Positions 42,396 through 50,034 of a stretch of DNA of 52,129 nucleotides are shown here, piece by piece; the stretch's first letter is position 1, and each line of letters opens with the position of its first letter. Made by a program: the position numbers and the translations under genes. This DNA is from a virus: IMG/VR virus record IMGVR_UViG_3300020469_000065, positions 1 through 52,129 of that record. One strand, given 5' to 3'. Under the pieces are notes generated by a model. The model saw only the letters and a program-made list of their open reading frames with translations, did no database searches and was not told the origin of the DNA.

Positions 42396-42727
42396 TGGAA
42401 CTCACAGAATCATACGTCAGACAAGTAATCAAAGAAGAGTATCGGGCTGTTCTTGACGAAAAGAAAAAGAAGAAGAAGTCCGCCAAGGATAAGATGAAGT
42501 GTAATTCCCCTCGTCGTATTCGCGATGGCGAAGCAGGTCACGGCAAAAAGAAGTTTGTTGTTAAGGCATGCGACGGTGGCAAAGAAAGAATAATCCGTTA
42601 TGGAGACGCTGGCTTGAAGATCAAGCGCAAACAGAAGGGACGTAGAAAGAATTTCCGCGCTCGTCACAACTGCGATAACCCCGGATCCAAATTGAAAGCT
42701 CGCTACTGGTCCTGCAAGAACTGGTAG
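42395..42727 (+). CDS. Basic protein with targeting-like N-terminus
   Basis: The 110-residue protein begins TESYVRQVIKEEYRAVLDEK followed by a lysine run, closely matching module 2 of the upstream gene. The rest is a small cysteine-containing domain: MKCNSPRRIRDG, FVVKACDGGKERIIRYGD, RRKNFRARHNCDNPGSKLKA and YWSCKNW. The four cysteines could bind zinc. Overlap with the upstream stop (TAATG) ensures co-expression. It is very basic, so a packaged DNA-binding protein is inferred. Confidence 0.72.
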   Translation: MELTESYVRQVIKEEYRAVLDEKKKKKKSAKDKMKCNSPRRIRDGEAGHGKKKFVVKACDGGKERIIRYGDAGLKIKRKQKGRRKNFRARHNCDNPGSKLKARYWSCKNW

Positions 42728-42763
42728 AAAAAAGTTAGGCAGCGTCAAGAGTAAAAAAAACTT

Positions 42764-42801
42764 CTAACTCGCGTTGACTTTTGAGTTAGGTGTGTTATAC
42801 T
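42764..42801 (+). promoter_or_regulatory. Sigma70-like promoter with inverted repeat around the -35
   Basis: TTGACT (42774-42779), 16 bp, TATACT (42796-42801) with TGT before the -10. CTAACTC (42764-42770) and GAGTTAG (42783-42789) form an inverted repeat around the -35, a possible operator. The helicase gene starts at 42827 after AGGAG. Confidence 0.75.
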
Positions 42802-42826
42802 TAGTAGAGCGAGACCTAGGAGCGAC

Positions 42827-44224
42827 ATGCTTGCACACAAAGCAGACTTTGGAAGGTACGGTAAGTCCTTCCAAGAGGGGCTTGTTCAACTCATTTTTGA
42901 GGACAGACCCTTCGCAGACCAAATAACCGAAGTTCTAGACGTTGAGTTTCTAGAACTTGAATATCTTCGCACGTTTGTGGCGAAGATTGTTGAATACAGA
43001 GTAAAGTACGGAAAGCATCCATCCACAAATGCTATGATCTCCATACTTCGTACAGAGTTAGACCGAGAATCAGAAATCACACAACAACAAGTTCGTGACT
43101 ACTTTGCGAGAGTTCATACAAATGAATTAGCAGACGACATAGACTACATTAAAGAAACTTCTCTTGACTTCTGCCGAAAGCAAAAGTTAAAGGAAGCTAT
43201 GATGAGGTCTGTAAACCTTCTACAGACTTGCTCTTTTGATGAGATCTCGAAGGTAATTAATGATGCACTCAAATTAGGTTCAGAGAATAACTTTGGACAT
43301 GATTTCATTGCTGATTTTGAGGAAAGATATAAGCCAAAGTTCAGACTGCCAGTAACAACAGGGTGGAATGAAATTGATACTATCACAAGTGGCGGTCTTG
43401 GTAGAAATGAGCTTGGCGTCGTCATTGCTCCTACTGGCGCAGGAAAATCTATGGCGCTTGTCCATCTTGGTTCTCAAGCCATCAAAGACGGCAAGACTGT
43501 TGTTCACTATACCTTAGAACTACAAGATACAGTTGTTGCCTGTCGCTATGATTCTTGCATCACGGGATATCCGCTATCTGATTTGACCAATTTCAAAGAT
43601 GAAATCTTTGAGGAAATCAAGGGACTTGATGGGACACTGATCGTTAAAGAATACCCAACCAAGTCAGCTTCTACAAATACAATCAAGGCGCATCTATCCC
43701 GTTTAGTAAAGAGGGGTATAGAGCCCGGCATGATAATCGTAGATTACGCAGATTTGTTAAGACCTGTCGTAGTGCGGAAAGAAAAAAGAACGGAACTGGA
43801 GTCAATCTATGAGGAACTACGGGGGCTTTCTAATGAGTTTAACTGCCCTATTTGGACCGCTTCCCAGACCAACCGTTCTGGTCTAAACGCAGAAGTTGTG
43901 ACAATGGAACAGATTAGTGAAGCATTCAACAAGTGTTTCGTTGCTGATTTTATTTGCACACTCTCGCGTACTATTGAAGATAAACAAAACAATAGAGCAA
44001 AAATGTTCATTGCTAAGAATCGTAATGGACCGGATGGTATTGTTTATAATCTTTTCATGGATACATCAAATGTGTGCATTAAAATGTTGCCCAAGCCAGT
44101 TGTTCCTGCTGGTGTAGCGGCACAAGTCGCATCTAACCCAGTTGTTGTGACAGCCAAGGAACAAAAAGAAATATTAAAAAACAAGTATGATAAATTCAAA
44201 AAGCTAAGGAGTAAAGCAAAATGA
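42827..44224 (+). CDS. Replicative DNA helicase (DnaB/gp41-like)
   Basis: The 465-residue RecA-fold helicase unwinds DNA at the fork. The N-terminal 160 residues are helical (primase or loader interaction). The motor domain begins TGWNEIDTITSGGLGRNELG, then Walker A APTGAGKS (about 203-210), Walker B GMIIVDYADLLRP, and TASQTNRSG (H3-like motif), as in T4 gp41 and DnaB. No primase domain is fused, and no separate primase is identified in this window. The stop overlaps the RNR start. Confidence 0.9.
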   Translation: MLAHKADFGRYGKSFQEGLVQLIFEDRPFADQITEVLDVEFLELEYLRTFVAKIVEYRVKYGKHPSTNAMISILRTELDRESEITQQQVRDYFARVHTNELADDIDYIKETSLDFCRKQKLKEAMMRSVNLLQTCSFDEISKVINDALKLGSENNFGHDFIADFEERYKPKFRLPVTTGWNEIDTITSGGLGRNELGVVIAPTGAGKSMALVHLGSQAIKDGKTVVHYTLELQDTVVACRYDSCITGYPLSDLTNFKDEIFEEIKGLDGTLIVKEYPTKSASTNTIKAHLSRLVKRGIEPGMIIVDYADLLRPVVVRKEKRTELESIYEELRGLSNEFNCPIWTASQTNRSGLNAEVVTMEQISEAFNKCFVADFICTLSRTIEDKQNNRAKMFIAKNRNGPDGIVYNLFMDTSNVCIKMLPKPVVPAGVAAQVASNPVVVTAKEQKEILKNKYDKFKKLRSKAK

Positions 44225-46182
44225 GATCACACATTCGTAGATTTAAGTTATCAGATACATTTATAGAACAGTATAGGGATCGTGAGGTCCCTTGGGGACC
44301 TCTTGGTTATGTCACGTTTAAACGGACGTATGCCCGCCGCTTAAGTGAATTTGATGAAGAAGCAACTGGCACCGAAGAATGGCACCAGACATGCCGTCGT
44401 GTCATTGAGGGTATGTTCGACATGCAGAAACAGCATGTCTACAAGCTTGGTCTTGAGTGGAATGACCAGAAAGCACAGCGCACAGCAAAGGATGCGTTTG
44501 ATCGTCTCTTCAACCTTAAGTGGACGCCCCCCGGTCGTGGCTTATGGATGATGGGAACTAAGTTCGTTAACACCCGCACAGCAGCAGGTCTGTTCAATTG
44601 TGCGTTTCGTTCTACCCGAGAGCTTAACACCAAGGGTGGTTATCTGTTCGCTTGGATGATGGACGCGCTCATGCTTGGTATCGGTGTCGGCTTTGACACT
44701 CTTGGTGCTGACACAATCACTATTCAGGAGCCAGAATTCACAAATGAAACACACGTCATTCCAGACTCTCGTGAGGGATGGGTTGATTCTGTAAAGATCT
44801 TATTGAACGGTTTTCTGTTTGGCTCAAAGATTCCTACTTTTGACTATTCAGCAATACGTCCGTATGGTGCTCCTATTCGCGGCTTTGGTGGCACATCAAG
44901 CGGCTCCGGTCCTCTTGAGGAACTACATAAGGACTTGTCAGAACTTTACAATGCCAGGATTGGTGAGGAATTAACTTCTGTTGATATTGTAGATACGGAA
45001 AATTTGATTGGTCGTTGCGTTGTTGCTGGTAATGTTCGTAGGTCTGCTGCGCTAGCTCTTGGCAACCACGAAGACCGCGAATATCTTCAGATGAAGAATG
45101 ATTCTGAGAAACTTGCCCACCACCGTTGGGGTTCCAATAACTCCTTTCACGCACTTGTTGGTCAGGACTATACTTGGCACGCTGAACAATCACAGAAGAA
45201 CGGAGAGCCAGGATACATCTGGCTTGACAACGCAAGAACTCGTGGTCGCTTTGCTGATCCTCCGAGAGACGATGATAAAAATGTTATGGGCTTCAATCCC
45301 TGCGTGGAGCAACAGTTGGAAGATGCTGAGTTGTGCTGTCTTGTTGAGACTTTCCCAGCAAAGCACGAAACTTACGAAGATTACCTCGCAACTCTTAAGA
45401 TCGCATACCTTTATGGCAAGACTGTTACACTTGCCAACACACATTGGCCAGAAACTAATGCCAAAATGCTTAAGAACCGTCGTATCGGTCTTTCACAGTC
45501 TGGTGTTGTCCAGGCTTTCAACAAGTTCGGTCGCCGTGAGTTGCTACAATGGTGTGATAATGCCTACGAGCATGTAAAAGAGTTGGATGCAGAATACTCT
45601 GATTGGCTTTGTATTCCAAAGTCAGTAAGAATGACAAGCATCAAACCTTCTGGCACAGTTTCACTTCTCAATGGTTCTACCCCCGGCATCCATTACCCCG
45701 AGGATGAATACTACATTCGTCGTATTCGTTTTGCGGCTGACAGTGATATGCTACCTGCCCTCGCAGCAGCAGGATATAAGATTGAACCTGATCACTACTC
45801 TCCAAACACTATGTGTGTAGAGTTTCCTGTCCACGAAGAACACTTCATCAAGGGCAAGAGAGAAATTACAATGTGGGAGCAGCTAGAGATTGCAGCACAG
45901 TACCAGCATTATTGGGCAGACAACTCTGTTTCTATTACTGTGACTTTTAAACCCGAAGAAGCAGCAGACATTAAGACCGCTCTTGAGATGTACGAGACCA
46001 GACTAAAGGCTGTATCATTCTTGCGCTATGAAGAGACAGGTTATGTTCAGGCTCCTTACGAGCCAATAACCCGAGAACAATACGAAGAGATGAGTGAAGG
46101 CATTACCCCGGTTCAGCGTTTTAACACCGAAGAAGGTGGAGAAGGAACTAAGTTTTGCGATGGTGAATCATGTATAATGTGA
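44221..46182 (+). CDS. nrdJ: Class II (B12-dependent) ribonucleotide reductase
   Basis: The 653-residue enzyme reduces ribonucleoside triphosphates using adenosylcobalamin. Landmarks are RGLWMMGTKF, GLFNCAFRST (redox Cys), GIGVGFDTLG, the radical-site loop NPCVEQQLEDAELCCLVE, RIGLSQSGVVQAF and IKPSGTVSLLNGSTPG. The C-terminal CDGESC is the shuttle cysteine pair. Size and order fit the monomeric RTPR type. No small subunit gene accompanies it, as expected. The enzyme works with or without oxygen but needs B12 from the host. T4 has class I instead. Confidence 0.93.
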   Translation: MRSHIRRFKLSDTFIEQYRDREVPWGPLGYVTFKRTYARRLSEFDEEATGTEEWHQTCRRVIEGMFDMQKQHVYKLGLEWNDQKAQRTAKDAFDRLFNLKWTPPGRGLWMMGTKFVNTRTAAGLFNCAFRSTRELNTKGGYLFAWMMDALMLGIGVGFDTLGADTITIQEPEFTNETHVIPDSREGWVDSVKILLNGFLFGSKIPTFDYSAIRPYGAPIRGFGGTSSGSGPLEELHKDLSELYNARIGEELTSVDIVDTENLIGRCVVAGNVRRSAALALGNHEDREYLQMKNDSEKLAHHRWGSNNSFHALVGQDYTWHAEQSQKNGEPGYIWLDNARTRGRFADPPRDDDKNVMGFNPCVEQQLEDAELCCLVETFPAKHETYEDYLATLKIAYLYGKTVTLANTHWPETNAKMLKNRRIGLSQSGVVQAFNKFGRRELLQWCDNAYEHVKELDAEYSDWLCIPKSVRMTSIKPSGTVSLLNGSTPGIHYPEDEYYIRRIRFAADSDMLPALAAAGYKIEPDHYSPNTMCVEFPVHEEHFIKGKREITMWEQLEIAAQYQHYWADNSVSITVTFKPEEAADIKTALEMYETRLKAVSFLRYEETGYVQAPYEPITREQYEEMSEGITPVQRFNTEEGGEGTKFCDGESCIM

Positions 46183-46192
46183 TGGGTGCGGC

Positions 46193-46432
46193 ATGAATTT
46201 TAATCATTTATTTATGGAAAGAGAACTGCGCCTTGCTAATAAAAGAGGCAAGTGTTCGTGTTGTCACTGGCTACCAGCATCTGAAGGGCAAGCTAGTGCA
46301 GCAAGAAATATGGTAGTCAAGATGTATTGTAAAAAATGTGATAACACAACAATGGTATTTATGCATGTTGACGAATATAAAATACACGAAAAAGTTATAA
46401 TTCAGGAGGTGAATCGTGTTAAGACCAGTTAA
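46193..46432 (+). CDS. Small zinc-ribbon-like protein
   Basis: The 79-residue protein has CSCC at about 22-25 and CKKC at about 50-53, a likely zinc ribbon, with a charged N-terminal helix (ERELRLANKRGK) and a C-terminal strand-helix. The function is unknown. The gene overlaps the GroES-like gene by 17 bases and contains that gene's AGGAGG site. Confidence 0.68.
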   Translation: MNFNHLFMERELRLANKRGKCSCCHWLPASEGQASAARNMVVKMYCKKCDNTTMVFMHVDEYKIHEKVIIQEVNRVKTS

Positions 46433-46685
46433 TAGACATATTTTGGTAGGATACTCTCCACCACAGGAAAAGACAGACTCAGGAATTTTACTACCTGATG
46501 ACTACAAACCCCCTACAGAAGACTACTTAGTTGTAGATGTTTTGGCTGTAGCAGATGATGTCTCTATAAGTTGTAATACTGATGACAAAATTATTATCGA
46601 CAAAAAGATGTTACAGCAAATTAGTGTTCAACACTCTAATTACTATTTGATATTAGAGAATTATGTATTAGGAGTACTGCAATAA
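46416..46685 (+). CDS. GroES-like co-chaperonin (gp31-type)
   Basis: GTG at 46416 is the start; AGGAGG lies 7-12 bases before it. The 89-residue protein follows the GroES pattern: LRPVNRHILVGYSPPQEK, then the mobile loop TDSGILLPDDYKPPTEDYL, VVDVLAVADDV, and a final YYLILENYVLGVLQ strand. GroES has about 97 residues. T4 gp31 replaces GroES for folding the capsid protein gp23, so the same role for the gp23-like protein at 17595 is likely. The identity is by pattern, as phage co-chaperonins diverge strongly. Confidence 0.72.
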   Translation: MLRPVNRHILVGYSPPQEKTDSGILLPDDYKPPTEDYLVVDVLAVADDVSISCNTDDKIIIDKKMLQQISVQHSNYYLILENYVLGVLQ

Positions 46686-47579
46686 ATGGATAAAGACTTT
46701 TACAACAAATCATCGGCACAAAGCCTTGGCTGGGATCCAACTTGGTTTGGTGAAAAGTATTTTGATGATAAACTTGTAAGAGCCATTAAGCGTTTTCAAA
46801 AACGCTATGGTCTGGGTGCTGATGGCATGTGTGGACCAAACACATTCCGTTGCCTCTGGACCGAGCGCCAAGAAAACATTGACGACTACGAACCCACAGA
46901 CCCACATTACTCAAACTACATTGTTTACAATGGCAACTTTACACCAATAAAGTGGGACAAGTTTGTGTTGTGGTCTGAGCGCGGCGGGCTTATGGCACGT
47001 CCCGGCAACTACTATGACTACACAGCGAGACCTCAAAGAGATGTCAAGTTGTTTGTTAATCACTGGGACGCTTGCCTGTCTTCTACACAATGCCAAAAAG
47101 TTTTAGATAAGCGTGGCATAAGTGTTCACTTTCTTATCGATAATGACGGCACAATCTATCAGACTCTTGATATGCAGCACGCCGCCTTCCACGCAGGCAA
47201 GGTTAATCGCAAGTCTGTCGGTGTAGAGATCTCCAATGCTTTTTACACAAAGTATCAGGATACCTATGTCCGCAGAGGATTCGGGGAAAGACCATTAATT
47301 GACAATGCAAGAGTCCATTTCAGTGAAATACAGCCCTTCTTGGGTTTTTACCCAGTTCAGATTGAGGCGCTTAAGGCTTTGTGGTCGGCAGTACATAACG
47401 CATGTGATGTTCCACTAGAGACTCCACTAAACCAGTTTGGCAAAACCTCTACGGTTTATGAACAACAGTGGACCTATGGTAAAGAGCGCGGCTTCGTCAG
47501 TCACTACCACGTTGACAAGCGTAAGATAGACTGCGCAGGGCTAGACATAAAAACCTTGCTCTCTGAGCTTGACGACTGA
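46686..47579 (+). CDS. Endolysin: N-acetylmuramoyl-L-alanine amidase with peptidoglycan-binding domain
   Basis: The 297-residue lysis enzyme has an N-terminal peptidoglycan-binding domain (about 20-58: LVRAIKRFQKRYGLGADGMC, GPNTFRCLW). The amidase_2 catalytic domain runs from about 115 to 290, with zinc ligands in FVNHWDACLS, AAFHAGKVNRKSVGVEISN and SHYHVDKRKIDCAG, as in T7-type amidases. No signal sequence is present, so a holin is required; none is identified here. It starts right after the GroES-like stop. Confidence 0.92.
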   Translation: MDKDFYNKSSAQSLGWDPTWFGEKYFDDKLVRAIKRFQKRYGLGADGMCGPNTFRCLWTERQENIDDYEPTDPHYSNYIVYNGNFTPIKWDKFVLWSERGGLMARPGNYYDYTARPQRDVKLFVNHWDACLSSTQCQKVLDKRGISVHFLIDNDGTIYQTLDMQHAAFHAGKVNRKSVGVEISNAFYTKYQDTYVRRGFGERPLIDNARVHFSEIQPFLGFYPVQIEALKALWSAVHNACDVPLETPLNQFGKTSTVYEQQWTYGKERGFVSHYHVDKRKIDCAGLDIKTLLSELDD

Positions 47580-47608
47580 CCTGCGACCTGTTATGTTATA
47601 AACATAAC
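47569..47608 (+). promoter_or_regulatory. Sigma70 promoter with palindrome over the -10, for thyX
   Basis: TTGACG (47569-47574), 17 bp, TATGTT (47592-47597). A perfect palindrome, GTTATGTT (47590-47597), ATA, AACATAAC (47601-47608), covers the -10 and the expected start. The CCTGTTATGTTATA core is identical to that at 40610-40623. The promoter starts inside the endolysin gene end. Confidence 0.78.
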
Positions 47609-47617
47609 GGAGAACAG

Positions 47618-48325
47618 ATGACCAGCAAATCAATTGAATTATACGGCGACGGCATTGGTCGCGTCGATTATGTAAATCATATGGGTGACGACCTTACCGT
47701 CGTAAACTCTGCCCGAGTATCATTCGGAGTAGAAAAGGAGAATTTAGATGAACGTGATAAGAAGCTTATCAACTACCTCATCAAACACAAACATACCTCT
47801 ACTCTTGAGCATAATCTCATTACTTTCAGGTTTAGTGTTCCTATGTTCGTTCGGTCTCAGCACCATCGTCATAGAACATGGTCTTATAATGAGATTAGTA
47901 GACGCTACACTGATGTAAACATCAACTTCTACGAACCAAAAGAGTTCAGAACACAACACAAGAGCAACCGGCAGGCAAGCAACGCCGAAGAGTTGATTGA
48001 TCCAGATCTGTTTCTCGCAGGAACACACAAGGTTGCGGCTTCCGAAGCATTCCGAGGACACAATAAGATTTCTCTGGAATTGTTCAACAGCCTTATCGAA
48101 GCAGGCGTTTGCCGAGAACAGGCAAGAGGGGTTCTACCACAGAACCTCTACACCGAATACTACGGCACAGTCAATCTGTCTAACCTCTTGAAGTTCATTG
48201 ACCTTCGCACACACGAAGGGGCACAATGGGAGATCCAAAAGGTTGCCGAGGCTTGTTTGGAAATTGCTACGGATCTGTTCCCTGAAACTGTGGGTGCTTA
48301 TCGTAGGATTAGGAACGAAGAATGA
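47618..48325 (+). CDS. thyX: Flavin-dependent thymidylate synthase ThyX
   Basis: The 235-residue enzyme makes dTMP from dUMP with methylenetetrahydrofolate and FAD. The ThyX signature RHRTWSYNEISRRY is at 84-97. Nearby HHRHR and the C-terminal FIDLRTHEGAQWEIQKVAEA with R residues for dUMP also fit. Together with NrdJ it provides nucleotides for replication. It ends RNEE, and its stop region GGAACGAAGAATGA is the first, slightly diverged, copy of the repeat joining the downstream small genes. Confidence 0.94.
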   Translation: MTSKSIELYGDGIGRVDYVNHMGDDLTVVNSARVSFGVEKENLDERDKKLINYLIKHKHTSTLEHNLITFRFSVPMFVRSQHHRHRTWSYNEISRRYTDVNINFYEPKEFRTQHKSNRQASNAEELIDPDLFLAGTHKVAASEAFRGHNKISLELFNSLIEAGVCREQARGVLPQNLYTEYYGTVNLSNLLKFIDLRTHEGAQWEIQKVAEACLEIATDLFPETVGAYRRIRNEE

Positions 48326-48594
48326 TTACAATAAAAAGCACATTTAACTTGACCTCACAGACGTTTAGCGAATACTTTAATTCAAATATAGATTTGGAAA
48401 TTAGAAAGTATCGTGGACGAAAACGCCTTAGAAAGAAAAGAGCGAAAGCTGCCCTTAGAGCACGATGGATGGCGGAAAGTTTTTTATCTACTATTTCTCG
48501 CAGAATTGATTATCATTCGATTTGTGATCAGTTTATGGAGATTGAAGATTTAAGAATTCTTTCTGCAATACCTTTTAAGGAGAACGAAGAATGA
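48322..48594 (+). CDS. Small array gene 1, basic helical protein
   Basis: The 90-residue protein has an N-terminal polar part and a strongly basic helix (RGRKRLRKKRAKAALRARWM, about 37-56), ending FKENEE. RNA or DNA binding is possible from charge only. It starts within the ATGA of the thyX stop and ends in a full junction repeat. Confidence 0.7.
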   Translation: MITIKSTFNLTSQTFSEYFNSNIDLEIRKYRGRKRLRKKRAKAALRARWMAESFLSTISRRIDYHSICDQFMEIEDLRILSAIPFKENEE

Positions 48595-48740
48595 AAAAGC
48601 AAAATAGCTTTCCACTTTGGTTTATGTTGGTGTTTATTGCACCGTTTATTTTTGGATATGCTCTTTGGGGCGAGTTTATTTATGGTGATTGGAAGTGTGG
48701 GTTTGCTGAATGTCGTATACTCAAGGAAAACGAAGAATGA
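48591..48740 (+). CDS. Small array gene 2, 49-residue membrane protein
   Basis: ATG at 48591 lies in the junction repeat after GGAG, and the frame ends at the TGA of 48738-48740. The 49-residue product has one transmembrane segment (PLWFMLVFIAPFIFGYALWG, about 8-27), then a short tail with two cysteines (WKCGFAEC) and the ENEE end. Orientation and function are unknown. Holin-like size is noted, but nothing else supports that role. Confidence 0.75.
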   Translation: MKKQNSFPLWFMLVFIAPFIFGYALWGEFIYGDWKCGFAECRILKENEE

Positions 48741-48961
48741 GTGACAAACCAAAGGTTAAAGGGGACTTTTGCCCCCGTTGCGATAAAAATGTGAAATGGT
48801 TTCCTGTTCCTGATTCACTGGCCTCTTTCTGTAAAGGGTGCGGTTTTGTAAGAGTAGGGTTTGGCGAGACAGATGAAAGTGGAATAAGACTTTATGATGT
48901 TGGAGCCACGATACAACAGTGGTTAGAAAATGTTTTTGGCACGAAGGAGAACGAAGAATGA
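48737..48961 (+). CDS. Small array gene 3, zinc-ribbon protein
   Basis: The start is ATG 48737 in the junction repeat, not the longer in-frame start at 48710. The 74-residue protein has CPRC (about 12-15) and CKGC (about 32-35), a typical two-knuckle zinc ribbon, then an acidic segment and IQQWLENVFGTKENEE. It begins MSDK, like array gene 5 (MSDN). The function is unknown. Confidence 0.75.
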   Translation: MSDKPKVKGDFCPRCDKNVKWFPVPDSLASFCKGCGFVRVGFGETDESGIRLYDVGATIQQWLENVFGTKENEE

Positions 48962-49182
48962 AAGTTGGTGATAAAGTTCAGTATTGTGGCTACGACACCC
49001 TTGGCGCAACAGGCGAGATCATAAGAGAAAAAGAAAAAACTCTTTACTATAGTAAGTGGGAACGCGAAGGTGACGATAGGTATTGTATGTGTTATCTTGT
49101 AAGATACACAATGCCAAACGGCAAGACTATCAACAATGTTGCGAGAATAGAAGATCTAAAACTACTGGAGAACGAAGAATGA
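48958..49182 (+). CDS. Small array gene 4, MKVGDKV-type small beta-barrel
   Basis: The 74-residue protein begins MKVGDKVQYCGYDTLGATGE and contains strands YLVRYTMPNGKTINNVARIE, which together look like an SH3/KOW-type barrel. The first 18 bases after the ATG are nearly identical to those of array gene 7, so the two share an origin. It ends LLENEE. The function is unknown. Confidence 0.75.
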   Translation: MKVGDKVQYCGYDTLGATGEIIREKEKTLYYSKWEREGDDRYCMCYLVRYTMPNGKTINNVARIEDLKLLENEE

Positions 49183-49460
49183 GTGACAATGAAAAACGAC
49201 TGCTTAAATCCTTGATGGGCTTTTCAAATGCACACAGTATTTTGCTGGAAAGGTGCAGGAGATTAAAGAGAGATTTTGATTCTGCTATATCTTATGGTGA
49301 TATCGTTGATGATGGGATGGATACTGCTGCTGAACTACTTTCAAGATTTCTTGAGGATGTGTTCCTGTTGGAGAACGAAGAAGACACTGCTTATCTAAAA
49401 AAGAATCTTTTTGAATCACTTAAAGTGCCAAAAGAGTTTCTTAAGGAGAACGAAGAATGA
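49179..49460 (+). CDS. Small array gene 5, apparent fusion of two cassettes
   Basis: The start is ATG 49179 in the junction repeat; the longer frame from 49083 lies inside gene 4. The 93-residue helical protein (SLMGFSNAHSILLERCRRLK) contains VFLLENEEDTAYLKK at about 62-76. There the junction repeat GGAGAACGAAGAA is kept (49370-49382) but ATGA is replaced by GACA, so translation runs on for 25 more residues to a second ENEE. This is what loss of a stop between two cassettes would look like. Confidence 0.75.
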   Translation: MSDNEKRLLKSLMGFSNAHSILLERCRRLKRDFDSAISYGDIVDDGMDTAAELLSRFLEDVFLLENEEDTAYLKKNLFESLKVPKEFLKENEE

Positions 49461-49831
49461 AAGTCGGTGATCTGATAACTCCACAAGGAGACAACATCTT
49501 TGTTGTTTTCCAAAAGAAGTGGATTATGTCGCGCCCCCGTTATGCAAGTATGGGAGCACCACCAAGTGCTGATTTTTATCCACAAAGCACCACCGAGCAT
49601 CGTGTTGCAGAAGTTGCCGAGGACAATCAAATCTTGTTCCAAGGATTGACTTTGGGTGTTTGGCCAAGCGAAGAGTTTAAGGTTGCGATTTTCAATGAAG
49701 AAGAATACCGAGTCTATCTAAACGAGAACTACATTAAGTGCTTTTATTGTAGTTCTGTTTTCAGCATCAATCAATTTGATGACGATTACGCTATCTGCGG
49801 CAAGTGCCGAGATGAGGAGAACGAAGAATGA
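49457..49831 (+). CDS. Small array gene 6, MKVGD-type protein with zinc motif
   Basis: The 124-residue protein starts MKVGDLITPQGDNIFVVF, an N-terminal barrel-like segment related to genes 4 and 7. A linker region (ASMGAPPSADFYPQ) follows. The C-terminal zinc ribbon is CFYC (about 93-96) and CGKC (about 113-116), ending RDEENEE. It looks like a combination of the two domain types found singly in genes 3 and 4. Confidence 0.75.
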   Translation: MKVGDLITPQGDNIFVVFQKKWIMSRPRYASMGAPPSADFYPQSTTEHRVAEVAEDNQILFQGLTLGVWPSEEFKVAIFNEEEYRVYLNENYIKCFYCSSVFSINQFDDDYAICGKCRDEENEE

Positions 49832-50034
49832 AAGTCGGTGATAAAGTTCGTCTTGCTCATTTCCACGGCTCTACCGGAGATCAAATCTTGGCTGAAAGCG
49901 GAGCCGCAGGAGTAATCAAGAGCATTGAAGAAGAACCTGAACCAAATGTTCTTACACGATGTGTAGAAGTTCAGTGGAACGACGGCATCAGTTGGCACTT
50001 TCGGCATACACTTATTTTGGAGAACGAAGAATGA
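49828..50034 (+). CDS. Small array gene 7, MKVGDKV-type small beta-barrel
   Basis: The 68-residue protein (MKVGDKVRLAHFHGSTGDQI, then GAAGVIKSIEE and VEVQWNDGISWHFRHTLI) has the strand pattern of an SH3-like barrel and resembles gene 4. The sequence from the repeat through the first seven codons is almost identical in the two genes. It ends LENEE. Confidence 0.75.
   Translation: MKVGDKVRLAHFHGSTGDQILAESGAAGVIKSIEEEPEPNVLTRCVEVQWNDGISWHFRHTLILENEE

Larger units (their letters stand above)
48312..50034 (+). repeat. Repeated junction sequence GGAGAACGAAGAATGA of the small-gene array
   Basis: Copies end each gene and start the next: 48312-48325 (diverged GGAACGAAGAATGA), 48579-48594, 48725-48740 (GGAAAACG), 48946-48961, 49167-49182, 49445-49460, 49816-49831 and 50019-50034. 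A ninth copy, 49370-49382, lacks the ATGA and lies inside a gene. GGAG acts as Shine-Dalgarno 8 bases before ATG, and the same bases encode ENEE at the end of the upstream protein. Confidence 0.97.

Noticed and set aside
48312-50034. Junction repeats as CRISPR or transposon ends
   Set aside because: The repeats are direct, 16 bp, irregularly spaced and always placed on gene starts, with coding sequence between them.
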